NCBI RefSeq assembly: GCF_017916295.1
Contig: NZ_JAFMSS010000002.1
Coordinates: 62,001-126,000 of the forward strand
Direction: 5' to 3'
Source of the DNA: Rubellimicrobium arenae
GTDB lineage: Bacteria; Pseudomonadota; Alphaproteobacteria; Rhodobacterales; Rhodobacteraceae
Length of the DNA: 64,000 bases
Below the pieces are notes generated by a model that did no database searches, was not told the DNA's origin, and saw only the letters and a program-made list of their open reading frames with translations. This document shows positions 29,101 through 37,224 of this stretch, piece after piece. Position 1 is the first letter of the stretch. Each line of letters opens with the position of its first letter. Position numbers and translations under genes: made by a program.

Positions 29101-29532
29101 GAGGCGATCATCGCCGACTACAATCGGGAGAAAGACAGAACCACCATCGAGGAGACGTTCCGCCGATTGGTAGAGTTCGTCAACAGTCTGGACGAGGAAC
29201 AGAAGCGCGCGACGAAGGAGGGGCTCGGCGAAGATGAACTCGCGCTCTTCGACCTGCTGCTCAAGGATAATCTAGACAAAACGTCTCGTGAGCGCGTGAA
29301 GCAGGCGAGCCGCGACCTCTTTGGCTCCATAAAGGCGCGCTTGGCCGAACTCGATCGCTTCTGGGAGAAGGAGCAGACCAAGGCTGATATCGAGGTCTTC
29401 ATCTTGGACGAGGTATTCGCGAGCTTACCGTCACCGCCCTTTACGTCCGACGAAAAGGAAGCGCTTGCTGCAAGCGTCTACGCACATGTGTGGCAGCAGG
29501 CCGTGAATGGTGGCTTCGCACAGGCGGCATAG
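26107..29532 (+). CDS. hsdR: Type I restriction-modification system restriction subunit
   Basis: A 1,141-residue motor nuclease. The N-terminal PD-(D/E)XK site is RADLV (Asp 156) with FIELKAV (Glu 170, Lys 172). The translocase follows with TQGSGKS (367-373), DEAH (468-471), FTGTP (494-498) and the late motif QAIARANRVYPGK. A long helical C-terminus would bind the methylase core. All key residues are present, so the enzyme looks active. It is the last gene of the operon and starts nine bases after the HEPN-motif gene. Confidence 0.95.
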   Translation: MAVTSINSEDRLVQKTFAAHLEQMLGWESVYAWNQETFGPDGTLGRKDTKDTVLTRDLSAALARLNPDLPEKAIEEAVRALTVYDVSRSMVQHNRDFHRLIRGGVPVTYRDAQGRQKSARARVIDFDNAPGANRFLAVRELKLTGIRTPNYNRRADLVCFVNGLPMVFIELKAVYKNIRAGFEGNLRDYVDENVIAHAFHHNAFLIVSNGDSARYGSITSEWEHFYEWKRLDEGDEGSVDAERLLNGMLAHDRLLDLVENFLLFDESKAGAVRKVVARNHQVLGVNRAVTSVARQEAIKASIPAGERLRHRVVELPLEPKAPAKRSRGDQALVSAETALPSFVPEGPVEIIERAHPDLGRLGVFWHTQGSGKSYSMAFFAEKVRRKVPGNFTFLLMTDRNDLDSQIYKTFVGCGVAGNETPRATSGDDLERILKDNNQYVFSLIHKFNKDVDPKKPYSQRDDIIVISDEAHRTQAGRLARNMRLSLPNAAFIGFTGTPLFKQDEITKRIFGEYVSRYDFKRSEEDGATVKLVYENRGEKLGVAKTDLNEQIAEKIEEAELDPDQAALLDKLLGKDYEVITADERLDKIAADFVEHCATRWESGKSLFVCIDKITCARMHQMIIPRWRAKAAEVRLAAEAKQTEADATVDESLRAVLAEEAQELAEQATWLEETIVEIIISEAQNEVADFKKWGFDIIPHRALMKQGFDTGNGERIDVETAFKNPKHPFRVAIVCAMWLTGFDVECLSTLYIDKPMKAHTLMQAIARANRVYPGKDFGLIVDYNGMLASLRAALAQYALGDDGTGGEEIIAPIEERVQALLEAIEATEAHLRGLGFDPTVLLGSKGFVRIKGLKDAVEAVYSTDESKRRFEILARQVFIRFKALLMEPSAWAHAERHDNIEAIYKKLTERRDTADVTGLLKELHRIVNEAIRTQVPGDDQAEGLTFDLSQIDLEKLRDEFPKGVRRKATALQDIRDIVEQKLAEMLARNPARMDYQVKYEAIIADYNREKDRTTIEETFRRLVEFVNSLDEEQKRATKEGLGEDELALFDLLLKDNLDKTSRERVKQASRDLFGSIKARLAELDRFWEKEQTKADIEVFILDEVFASLPSPPFTSDEKEALAASVYAHVWQQAVNGGFAQAA

Positions 29533-29811
29533 GGCGCCTCGCTGATCGTTCGATCTCGGTTCCATCAGCTTGGCGAAAGGCACTGCGAACTGTGGCCAGT
29601 GCATGTCCAGAACGAACTGCACGATTTCAACAAGATCATGCTCTGAACCGCATTGCGCGCGGTCAACAGGTCCGGAGAAAATTGGCTCAGAGAGATAGCT
29701 TTCGGCCCTCATGGCGCCGGAGCCGGTGAACAGCCCCACCCGCATAACGCCCAAAAACAGCAAGAAATTCCAGCCGCAGCCGAACCGGGAGACACGTTTC
29801 GCCAAGGCAGG
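29533..29811. other. Spacer between hsdR and tRNA-Ser
   Basis: No supported gene. A minus-strand frame contains LVEIVQFVLDMHWPQFAVPF, which reads like protein, but it runs on antisense through the end of hsdR and has no ribosome site. This is the boundary between accessory DNA and core genome. Confidence 0.4.
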
Positions 29812-29901
29812 TGGCGGAGGAGGTGGGATTCGAACCCACGGGAGGCTTGCACCTCCGGCGGTTTTCAAGACCGCAGCAATCGACCGCTCTGCCACTCCTC
29901 C
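29812..29901 (-). tRNA. tRNA-Ser (anticodon UGA)
   Basis: The minus strand folds into a class II tRNA with a 7-bp acceptor stem (GGAGGAG with CTCCTCC), an anticodon loop CTTGAAA giving UGA, a long variable arm and a T arm GTGGG-TTCGAAT-CCCAC. The 3' CCA is encoded (29,812-29,814). The 3' end faces the accessory region, the arrangement usual for an integration target. Confidence 0.95.
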
Positions 29902-30116
29902 ATCGCGCCCTGATACGGTGGTCTCGCCGCCTTGGGAAGCGGTATCACGATGGCGGGAGGGACCGGGGTCCGGATGTCGTCGGCTTTCCATCCTGTGCCC
30001 TCAGGGCTATTCTCGCACGCGACCGTGGCGGACCCGCTCCGTTCACATGTCATGGATCGAGGCAGCGGCCGTTCATGGCCCAACCGGCGGCGCCGGACGA
30101 AGTCGAGGGGCGGAGA

Positions 30117-30725
30117 ATGTCGGCCAATCCGAACGCAGGCAGTCGGGCGAAGCGATGGCACCTTGCGCCCATCCTGCTGGCGTCCCTTGGGCTTGCAGCA
30201 TGTGCGGAGAGCCCGGGCGCCGGGTCCGGCCCGAACGGCACCGAGGTCACGTCCTCGGCCGAGCCGATCGGACCGGAGGACGATGAGGCTCCGGAGGTAT
30301 TTCACGTGGCCGAGCCCGGCCTATGGGACGGTCGCCCCTCGCTCGGGGGGATCTGGGTCGCGCATCCGGACGTGAACGAGCCCGAGCGGGTCCGTATCGC
30401 CAACGCCGACAACGGCCAGACCGTGATCGGCGCGCTGTTCCGCCGGGAGCGTGATCTGCCCGGCCCTGCGCTCCAGGTCTCGTCGGATGCGGCAACGGTC
30501 TTGGGGATGCTCCCGGGGGCCCCCGCGAACCTCGAGGTCACGGCACTTCGCAGGGACAGCGCGGATGCCCCCTCTGACCCCGCGGACGGCGGCGAGGCGC
30601 AGGACACCACATCGGACGCCGGGACGCCCGGCGCCCCTGAACCCGACGACGCGCCGGCCAGGCGCGCCATGCCCGTTCAACCGGCAGCCCAGGCGGCTGC
30701 CGACCCCCATCTCGAAGCCCGTTGA
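30117..30725 (+). CDS. Conserved lipoprotein upstream of the D-Ala-D-Ala carboxypeptidase
   Basis: A 202-residue protein with a lipoprotein signal: basic start, hydrophobic stretch ILLASLGL and lipobox LAAC. The middle (WDGRPSLGGIWVAHPD, PERVRIANADNGQTVIGALF) is a compact fold reminiscent of the RlpA double-psi beta-barrel. The C-terminal 60 residues are disordered, rich in A, P, D and G. In Rhodobacterales a gene of this kind normally precedes dacC, so a peptidoglycan-related role is likely. Longer frames upstream run through the tRNA and are spurious. Confidence 0.65.
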   Translation: MSANPNAGSRAKRWHLAPILLASLGLAACAESPGAGSGPNGTEVTSSAEPIGPEDDEAPEVFHVAEPGLWDGRPSLGGIWVAHPDVNEPERVRIANADNGQTVIGALFRRERDLPGPALQVSSDAATVLGMLPGAPANLEVTALRRDSADAPSDPADGGEAQDTTSDAGTPGAPEPDDAPARRAMPVQPAAQAAADPHLEAR

Positions 30726-30739
30726 CCGGGAGGACCCCG

Positions 30740-32065
30740 ATGAGCCGACTGATCGCCGCCCTTGCCATGCTCGTCGCCGGGGCCCTGCCCCTCGCCGCCC
30801 AGGAGTTCGAGACCGCGGCCCGCGCGGCCTGGGTCTATGACGACACCACGGGCACCGTGCTTCTGGAGAAGAACGCCGACCAGCCGATCCCCCCGGCATC
30901 GATGTCCAAGCTCATGACACTGTACATGACCTTCGACGCCCTCAAGCGCGGGCAGCTGACCGAGGACATGACCCTCCCCGTCTCCGAGCACGCGATGAGC
31001 TACGGCGGCTCATCCATGTTCCTCAACACCCTGGACCGGCCGACGGTGCACCAGCTGCTGCGCGGCGTGATCGTGCTGTCGGGCAACGACGCGACGGTGG
31101 TCCTGGCCGAGGCGCTCTCTCCCGACGGGACGGAGGCCGGGTTCGCGCGGCTGATGACCGAAAAGGCGCACGAACTCGGCATGGCGCAGTCGCATTTCGT
31201 CAACTCGAATGGCTGGCCCGCCGAGGGACAGGTCATGTCCGCCCACGATCTTGGCATCCTGGCCGAGCATCTGATCCAGGACTTCCCGGACTACTATCCC
31301 ATCTTCGCGGAGCAGGAGTTCGAGTTCGATGGCCGCGTGCCCTCGAACTCGCAGAACCGGAACCCGATCCTGGGGCTCGGGATCGGGGCCGACGGCCTCA
31401 AGACCGGACATACCGAAGAGGCGGGCTACGGGCTTGTGGGGTCGGCCAAGCAGGGCGACCGCCGGGTGATCTTCGTCATCACCGGGCTGCCCTCCATGGA
31501 CGCGCGGCGAACCGAGGGTGAGCGGATCATCAACTGGGCCTTCCGCCAGTTCGCCGTCAAGAACGTCGGCTCGGCCGGAACCCGCATCGCCGAGGCCGAG
31601 GTCTGGATGGGGGCCACGCCGCGCGTGGGACTCGTGCTGCCCGAGGATCTGAGCGTCCTCGTGCCCGCCATGGGCGACGACGCGGTGCAGGCTTCGGTGT
31701 CCTACGAAGGGCCGATCTCCGCCCCCGTCGCCAAGGGCCAGCAGATCGCGGAACTCGTCCTCGAGCGGGCGGGCCTGCCCGAGATGCGCCTGCCCCTCGT
31801 CGCCGAGGCCGATGTCCCCAAGGGCGGGTTCATGCCGCGCGTGCAGACGGCTTTGGGTGTCCTGATGGGCAAGGCGGGACTGAGTCCCGCCATGCTGGGC
31901 GCCCTCCCCTCCGTCCGGACCAGTCCAGCCGACACGCAGGAGGCGGCGCCCGCAACCGCTCCCGCCGAGGCTACGGACACGACGGCGGCGGCGCCGGCCG
32001 CCTCCGAGCCGCAGATGGCCCCGTCCACGGGCGCGGATGGCGAGGCGCTTGACGATGTCGAATGA
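30740..32065 (+). CDS. dacC: D-alanyl-D-alanine carboxypeptidase (PBP5/6 type)
   Basis: A 441-residue periplasmic serine peptidase that trims peptidoglycan pentapeptides. It has a signal peptide ending LPLAAQ, and all penicillin-binding motifs: SMSK (residues 54-57), SGN (114-116) and KTG (221-223). A PBP5 C-terminal beta domain follows. The last 70 residues are A/P/T-rich in place of the usual short amphipathic anchor. GGGAGG precedes the ATG. The 3' end overlaps tmk by 11 bp. Confidence 0.92.
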   Translation: MSRLIAALAMLVAGALPLAAQEFETAARAAWVYDDTTGTVLLEKNADQPIPPASMSKLMTLYMTFDALKRGQLTEDMTLPVSEHAMSYGGSSMFLNTLDRPTVHQLLRGVIVLSGNDATVVLAEALSPDGTEAGFARLMTEKAHELGMAQSHFVNSNGWPAEGQVMSAHDLGILAEHLIQDFPDYYPIFAEQEFEFDGRVPSNSQNRNPILGLGIGADGLKTGHTEEAGYGLVGSAKQGDRRVIFVITGLPSMDARRTEGERIINWAFRQFAVKNVGSAGTRIAEAEVWMGATPRVGLVLPEDLSVLVPAMGDDAVQASVSYEGPISAPVAKGQQIAELVLERAGLPEMRLPLVAEADVPKGGFMPRVQTALGVLMGKAGLSPAMLGALPSVRTSPADTQEAAPATAPAEATDTTAAAPAASEPQMAPSTGADGEALDDVE

Positions 32066-32714
32066 GGCCGGCGGCCTCTTCCTCAGCTTCGAAGGGATCG
32101 ACGGCAGCGGGAAGTCCACGCAGGCCCGGCTCCTGGCCGACAGGCTCCGGGCGCTGGGCCGCGAGGTCGTCCTCACGCGGGAGCCGGGCGGCAGCCCGGG
32201 CGCCGAGGAGATCCGGCGCCTCGTGCTGACCGGGGACCGGCAGCGTTGGTCCGCCGAGACCGAGATCCTGCTGTTCACCGCCGCCCGCCGCGACCACCTG
32301 GAGCGGACGATCCGCCCGGCGCTCGCCCGGGGGGCCGTCGTGATCACCGACCGCTTCGCGGATTCGACCCGGCTCTACCAGGGCACGACGCGGGGCGACC
32401 TGCGGGATGTCGTCGACCGGTTGCACGCGCTGGTCATCGGGGTCGAGCCCGACCTGACCGTCCTCATCGACATGGACCCGGCGCTGGCGCTGGCGCGGAG
32501 CCTGCGCCGGCTGGGCGGCGATACCGCCGAAGCCCTGCCCGAGGACCGGTTCGAGGCCTTCGGCCTGGGGTTCCAGCAGCGCCTGCGGCAAGGCTACCTG
32601 GCCCTTGCCGCGCAGGAGCCGGAACGCATCGCGGTGATCGACGGCGGGCGGCCCGCCGGGGAGATCGCGCAGGACGTGGCCCGCGTGGCGCTGAGCCGCC
32701 TGATGCCTGCCTGA
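32055..32714 (+). CDS. tmk: Thymidylate kinase
   Basis: A 219-residue kinase that phosphorylates dTMP to dTDP. It has the P-loop GIDGSGKST (about residues 14-22), DRFADST, and a lid region, all typical. The ATG at 32,055 lies inside the end of dacC; an upstream ATG (32,037) would extend it by six residues. Its stop overlaps the holB start (TGATG). Confidence 0.95.
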   Translation: MSNEAGGLFLSFEGIDGSGKSTQARLLADRLRALGREVVLTREPGGSPGAEEIRRLVLTGDRQRWSAETEILLFTAARRDHLERTIRPALARGAVVITDRFADSTRLYQGTTRGDLRDVVDRLHALVIGVEPDLTVLIDMDPALALARSLRRLGGDTAEALPEDRFEAFGLGFQQRLRQGYLALAAQEPERIAVIDGGRPAGEIAQDVARVALSRLMPA

Positions 32715-33823
32715 TGGCCCGCGCGCCCGCCTCCGACGAGCCGCTCCCCGAACCGGACCGCCGCGACGGGGCCCCGCACCCGCGCGACGCGACGGCCGTC
32801 TTTGGACATGCCGCAGCCGAGAACGACATCCTGGCCGCGCTCGGGTCGGGCAAGATGCATTCGGGCTGGCTCTTCACCGGACCGGAGGGCATCGGAAAGG
32901 CCACCCTGGCCTACCGCATGGCCGGAACGCTGCTGGCGCAGCGGCCGGGCGATCCGCTGCCCGCCCATCTGGGCCTGCCGCCCGAGCATCCCGACGCCCG
33001 CCTGATCCGGGCCGGCGCGCATCCCCGGTTGTTCGTGCTCCGGCGCGGGATCGACGACCGGGGCAACCTTCGATCGGTCATCACGGTCGAGGAGGCCCGC
33101 AAGCTCCGGGACTTCTTCGGCCTGTCCGCGGCGGACGGGGGACGGCGGGTCGTGATCGTGGATCCGGCCGACGAACTGAACCCCAACGCCGCGAACGCGA
33201 TCCTCAAGCTGCTCGAGGAGCCTCCCGCCCGGGCGACGCTGATCCTCGTCGCCCATCAGCCCGCACGCCTTCTGCCGACCATCCGGTCCCGCTGCCGCCT
33301 GCTCCGGCTGTCGCCACTCGGGGCGGAGGACCTGGGCCGGGCCATGGAGGCGATCGGCCTGGCCACCGACGCCCCCGGTCCCCTGGCCGAACTGGCGGGC
33401 GGATCGGTCGGCAACGCGGTCCGGCTGGTGGCCGACGGGGGGCTCGAGCTTTACGGGGACCTCGTGGGCCTCTTGTCGGGAATCCCCCGCATGGACCGGT
33501 CCCGGGCCATCCGGCTGGCCGAGTCCTGCGCAGGCCGCGCCGAGGGGCGCTTCGGGCTCCTGGTCGACCTCCTGGACCTGCTCCTGACGCGGATGGCCCG
33601 CGCCGGGCTCCAGGGTCCGCCCCCCGAGGCCGCGCCCGGCGAGGCGACGCTCCTGGCCCGGATGGCCCCGCACGACCGGGCCGCCCGCGCCTGGGCCGAG
33701 CGTCAGGCGACGGCCTCGGCCCGCGCGCGCCAGGGACGGGCCGTCAATCTTGACCCTGCCGCCCTGGTGCTCGATATGCTCCTTCAGATCGAACAGACGG
33801 CGCGCACGGCCGCCGCAGCCTGA
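32714..33823 (+). CDS. holB: DNA polymerase III subunit delta'
   Basis: A 369-residue clamp-loader subunit of the AAA+ fold. P-loop-like GPEGIGKATLA (residues about 56-66), DPADELNPNAANAILKLLEEPP in part, and the IRSRC arginine-finger region are visible. The N-terminal 25 residues are an uncharged, poorly conserved extension. It is coupled to tmk, the usual arrangement in this group, and followed by tatD after 14 bp. Confidence 0.92.
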   Translation: MARAPASDEPLPEPDRRDGAPHPRDATAVFGHAAAENDILAALGSGKMHSGWLFTGPEGIGKATLAYRMAGTLLAQRPGDPLPAHLGLPPEHPDARLIRAGAHPRLFVLRRGIDDRGNLRSVITVEEARKLRDFFGLSAADGGRRVVIVDPADELNPNAANAILKLLEEPPARATLILVAHQPARLLPTIRSRCRLLRLSPLGAEDLGRAMEAIGLATDAPGPLAELAGGSVGNAVRLVADGGLELYGDLVGLLSGIPRMDRSRAIRLAESCAGRAEGRFGLLVDLLDLLLTRMARAGLQGPPPEAAPGEATLLARMAPHDRAARAWAERQATASARARQGRAVNLDPAALVLDMLLQIEQTARTAAAA

Positions 33824-33837
33824 GGCGGCCCCCTGAG

Positions 33838-34656
33838 ATGAGCCCTGACGCGTTCCCCCTCCCCGGCCTCGTGGACAGCCACTGCCACCTCGACTTTGCG
33901 GACCTGGTGGATGACCTGCCTGGCGTCATGGCCCGCGCCCGCGCTGCCGGGGTCGAACGGATGGTCACCATCTGCACCCGTCTCCGCCAGGAGCCGCGCG
34001 TCCGCGCCCTCGCCGAGGCGCATGACGGCGTCTTCTACGCCGCCGGCACCCACCCGATGAGCGCCGCCGAAGAGCCCATGGCCACGGTGGACGACCTCGT
34101 CCGGATCGCGGCCCATCCCCTGATGGTGGGCATCGGCGAGACGGGGCTGGACTACCACTACTCGGCCGACAGCGCGGAGGTTCAGAAGACCTCGCTCCGC
34201 ATCCATATCGAGGCGGCGCAGGAAACGGGCCTGCCGCTCATCATCCATGCGCGCGACGCCGACGAGGACATGGCCCGCCTTCTGTCCGACGGCTACCTGA
34301 TCAAGCCCTACGCCTGCGTCATGCACTGCTTCTCCTCCGGCGAGGGGCTGGCCCGGGCCGCGCTGGACCTGGGGTTCTACCTTTCGGTGTCGGGCATCGC
34401 CGCCTTCCCGAAAAGCGGGGAGCTGCGGGACATCTTCCGCCACGCCCCGGTCGACCGCGTCCTCGTCGAAACCGACAGCCCTTATCTGGCCCCGCCGCCG
34501 CATCGGGGCAAACGGAACGAGCCCGCCTACGTCGCCCACACCGCCCGCGCCGTCGCGCATCTTTGGGACATGACGCCCGAAGAGTTCGCGCAGGCGACCT
34601 CGCGCAACTTCGACCGCCTGTTCACCAAGGCGGCCCGGGCCCGGGCGGCGGCGTGA
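33838..34656 (+). CDS. tatD: TatD family metal-dependent hydrolase
   Basis: A 272-residue TIM-barrel hydrolase. Metal ligands are seen in DSHCHLDF (about residues 13-20), GETGLDY, HARDADEDM, MHCFSSGE and ETDSPYLAPPPHRGK. The family acts as a 3'-5' DNA exonuclease or related deoxyribonuclease. It overlaps the next gene by 4 bp (GTGA). Confidence 0.93.
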   Translation: MSPDAFPLPGLVDSHCHLDFADLVDDLPGVMARARAAGVERMVTICTRLRQEPRVRALAEAHDGVFYAAGTHPMSAAEEPMATVDDLVRIAAHPLMVGIGETGLDYHYSADSAEVQKTSLRIHIEAAQETGLPLIIHARDADEDMARLLSDGYLIKPYACVMHCFSSGEGLARAALDLGFYLSVSGIAAFPKSGELRDIFRHAPVDRVLVETDSPYLAPPPHRGKRNEPAYVAHTARAVAHLWDMTPEEFAQATSRNFDRLFTKAARARAAA

Positions 34657-35447
34657 GCGGCACCTTCCGCATCCTGGGTTGCGGGTCGTCGGGCGGCGTT
34701 CCCCGCGTGGGCGGCGACTGGGGCGACTGCGACCCCACGGACCCGCGGAACGCCCGCCGCCGCTGCTCCGCCCTGGCCACGCGCAGGGGGCCGAACGGTG
34801 TCACGCGGGTCCTGATCGACACCTCGCCCGACCTTCGGACGCAGCTCCTCGACGCCCAGGTGGGCGTGCTGGACGCGGTGCTCTACACGCATCCGCATGC
34901 GGACCACGTGCATGGCATCGACGACCTCCGCATGGTGGTGTTCAACATGCGCGCGCGCCTGCCGGTCTGGGCGGACGAGCCCACCGCGCGCGAGCTGATG
35001 CTCCGCTTCGGCTACGCCTTCGAGACGCCGCCCGGCTCCGGCTATCCTCCCATCTGCGACCTCAAGCGGATCCAGGGCCCCGTCACCATCGACGGTCTCG
35101 GCGGCCCGCTGACCTTCACCGGCTTCACCGTGGAGCATGGCAGCATCCCGGCCCTCGGCTTCCGTGTCGGGGACCTGGCCTACCTCCCGGACGTGTCCTC
35201 CATCCCCGAGGACGCCTGGCCCAGCCTCATGGGGCTCGACTGCTTCGTCGTGGACGCGCTGCGCTACAAGCCGCACCCGACCCACGCGCATCTCGAACAG
35301 GCGCTGGAATGGATCGCGCGGGCCCGGCCCCGGAGGGGCGTGCTGACCAACATGCATGTCGACCTCGACTACGAGACCCTCTCCCGCGAGCTGCCGCCCG
35401 GCGTGATCCCGGCGCATGACGGGCTCGAGATCGACTTCACCCCGTGA
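34653..35447 (+). CDS. MBL-fold metallo-hydrolase (PhnP-like)
   Basis: A 264-residue metallo-beta-lactamase-fold protein with HPHADHVHGID (a variant of HxHxDH) and later ligands in VEHGS and HPTHAHLEQ. It resembles PhnP-type cyclic phosphodiesterases and a conserved rhodobacterial protein that follows tatD. Substrate unknown. The GTG start is chosen from the overlap with tatD; the ribosome site would lie in the tatD end. Confidence 0.85.
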   Translation: MSGTFRILGCGSSGGVPRVGGDWGDCDPTDPRNARRRCSALATRRGPNGVTRVLIDTSPDLRTQLLDAQVGVLDAVLYTHPHADHVHGIDDLRMVVFNMRARLPVWADEPTARELMLRFGYAFETPPGSGYPPICDLKRIQGPVTIDGLGGPLTFTGFTVEHGSIPALGFRVGDLAYLPDVSSIPEDAWPSLMGLDCFVVDALRYKPHPTHAHLEQALEWIARARPRRGVLTNMHVDLDYETLSRELPPGVIPAHDGLEIDFTP

Positions 35448-36373
35448 GCATCCTCCTGTCCGTCATCCTGCCGGTCTTTCTCGTGATCGGGATGGGCTTC
35501 CTCGCCGCCAAGAGGGGGGCGATCTCGCCGGCCGGCATCGACGGGCTCATGCGCTTCTCGCAGGGGTTTGCGGTGCCGGTGCTGCTGTTCCAGGCCATCG
35601 CGACCCTGGACCTGCGCGAGAACTTCGACCTCCGGCTGGTCGGGGCCTTCTACACCGGGTCGTTCACCTGCTTCCTGATCGGGATGTTCGGGGCCCGCCA
35701 CATCTTCCATCGCGACTGGGAGGATGCGGTCGCGATCGGGTTCATCGCGCTCTTCTCCAACTCGCTGCTGCTGGGCCTGCCCATCACCGAACGGGCCTTC
35801 GGGCCGGACTCGATCCGGTCGAACTTCGCCATCATCGCGGTCCATTCGCCGTTCTGCTACGCCGTGGGGATCACGGCCATGGAAATCGCGCGGGCGCACG
35901 GCCAGCCGCCACGCGCCATCCCGGCCAAGGTCCTGCGGGCGATCTTCTCGAACGCTCTGATTGTGGGCATCACGCTGGGGCTGATCGTCAACCTGACCGG
36001 ACTGCCGATCCCGACCGTGGTGGATGACGGGCTCGACATGCTCGTCCGCGCCGCCCTGCCCTCGGCCCTGTTCGGCCTGGGGGGCGTGATCGCGCGCTAC
36101 CGGATCGAGGGGGACCTGCCCACGATCCTGTTCACGCTGTCGCTGTCGCTGATCCTCCACCCCGCCATCGCCTGGGGGCTGGGCAGCCTCGTGGACCTGC
36201 CCGAGGACGCGTTCCGGTCCGCTGTCGTGACCGCGGCCATGGCCCCGGGCGCGAACGCCTACCTGTTCGCCGCGATGTACGGCCGCGCCACGCGGGTCGC
36301 GGCCTCCTCGGTCCTCCTGGGGACGGCGCTGTCCATCGTCACCGCCGCCATCTGGCTCGGGCTCTTGGTCTAG
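35444..36373 (+). CDS. AEC family transporter (auxin efflux carrier type)
   Basis: A 309-residue inner-membrane protein with about ten membrane segments in two halves and a charged central region (ARAHGQPPRAIPAKVLRAIF). The layout fits the AEC/BART superfamily; malonate, malate or other carboxylates are known substrates in relatives. GTG start, overlapping the preceding gene by 4 bp. Its stop overlaps that of the convergent ABC permease gene by 2 bp. Confidence 0.85.
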   Translation: MSILLSVILPVFLVIGMGFLAAKRGAISPAGIDGLMRFSQGFAVPVLLFQAIATLDLRENFDLRLVGAFYTGSFTCFLIGMFGARHIFHRDWEDAVAIGFIALFSNSLLLGLPITERAFGPDSIRSNFAIIAVHSPFCYAVGITAMEIARAHGQPPRAIPAKVLRAIFSNALIVGITLGLIVNLTGLPIPTVVDDGLDMLVRAALPSALFGLGGVIARYRIEGDLPTILFTLSLSLILHPAIAWGLGSLVDLPEDAFRSAVVTAAMAPGANAYLFAAMYGRATRVAASSVLLGTALSIVTAAIWLGLLV

Positions 36374-37221
36374 GCGGGGGACAGCCCCCGCAGACGCTCG
36401 CTCCGGCGGCGCAGCAGCTCGAGCGTCCCGAGCAGCAGCACCGACACCGCGATCAGCACGGTCGCTGCCGCCAGGATGGTGGGCGAGATCTGCTCGCGCA
36501 GGCCGGTGAACATCTGCCAGGGCAGCGTCTTCTGCCCCGCCGCCCCCATGAAGAGCACCACCACCACCTCATCGAAGGAGGTGATGAAGGCGAACAGCGC
36601 CCCCGACACCACCCCCGGCAGGATCAGCGGCATCTGCACCTTCCAGAAGGTCCGCATGGGTCCGGCGCCCAGGGACGCCGCCGCCCGGGTCAGCGACTTG
36701 TCGAAGCCCACCAGCGTCGCCGTCACCGTGATGATCACGAAGGGGATGCCCAGCGCCGCATGCGCCAGCACCACGCCCCAGTAGGTCCCCTGCAACCCGA
36801 TGCGCGAATAGAAGAAGTACATCCCCGCCGCCGAGATGATGAGCGGCACGATCATGGGCGAGATCAGGATGGCCATGATCGCCCGCTTGAAGGGGACGTG
36901 GCCCTGCGACAGCCCGACCGCGGCCAGCGTGCCCAGCGCGACGGCGATCAGCGTCGCCACCGGCGCGATGGCCAGCGAGTTCCACAGCGGGCCCTGCCAG
37001 TCCGGGTTCGTGAAGAAGTCGCGGTAATGCTGCAGCGAGTAGCCCGCCGGGTCGAGCCGCAGCATCTCGGGGGTGAAGGTGAAGAAGTCCTGGGCGTTGA
37101 AGCTGAGCGGGATGACGACCAGCAGCGGCGCGATCAGATAGAAGAGGATCAGGCCGCAGATGGTGCGGAAGGTGTAGTGCCAGACGCGCTGACCGGTCGA
37201 GGCATAGGTCGGAAGCGCCAT
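36370..37221 (-). CDS. ABC transporter permease (PotC-like)
   Basis: A 283-residue inner-membrane permease with six membrane segments and the EAA motif ASLGAGPMRTFWKVQMPLIL where the ATPase docks. It resembles PotC-type permeases of spermidine/putrescine importers. It is the last gene of a four-gene leftward operon: ATPase, substrate-binding protein, two permeases. It starts 3 bp after the other permease. Confidence 0.9.
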   Translation of the reverse strand: MALPTYASTGQRVWHYTFRTICGLILFYLIAPLLVVIPLSFNAQDFFTFTPEMLRLDPAGYSLQHYRDFFTNPDWQGPLWNSLAIAPVATLIAVALGTLAAVGLSQGHVPFKRAIMAILISPMIVPLIISAAGMYFFYSRIGLQGTYWGVVLAHAALGIPFVIITVTATLVGFDKSLTRAAASLGAGPMRTFWKVQMPLILPGVVSGALFAFITSFDEVVVVLFMGAAGQKTLPWQMFTGLREQISPTILAAATVLIAVSVLLLGTLELLRRRSERLRGLSPA

Positions 37222-37224
37222 GTC

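Noticed and set aside
29812..29860. Direct repeat of the tRNA-Ser 3' end as an attachment site
   Set aside because: A second copy was looked for by eye in the accessory region and not found, so no attachment site is claimed.
29431..29991. Minus-strand frame containing LVEIVQFVLDMHWPQFAVPF
   Set aside because: It looks protein-like for about 40 residues, but runs into the antisense of hsdR and the tRNA, has no ribosome site, and could not be assigned. Kept only as a possible relic.
29811..30116. Upstream extension of the lipoprotein frame beginning MAEEVGFEPTGG
   Set aside because: This is the translated complement of the tRNA-Ser gene, a well-known false-gene pattern.
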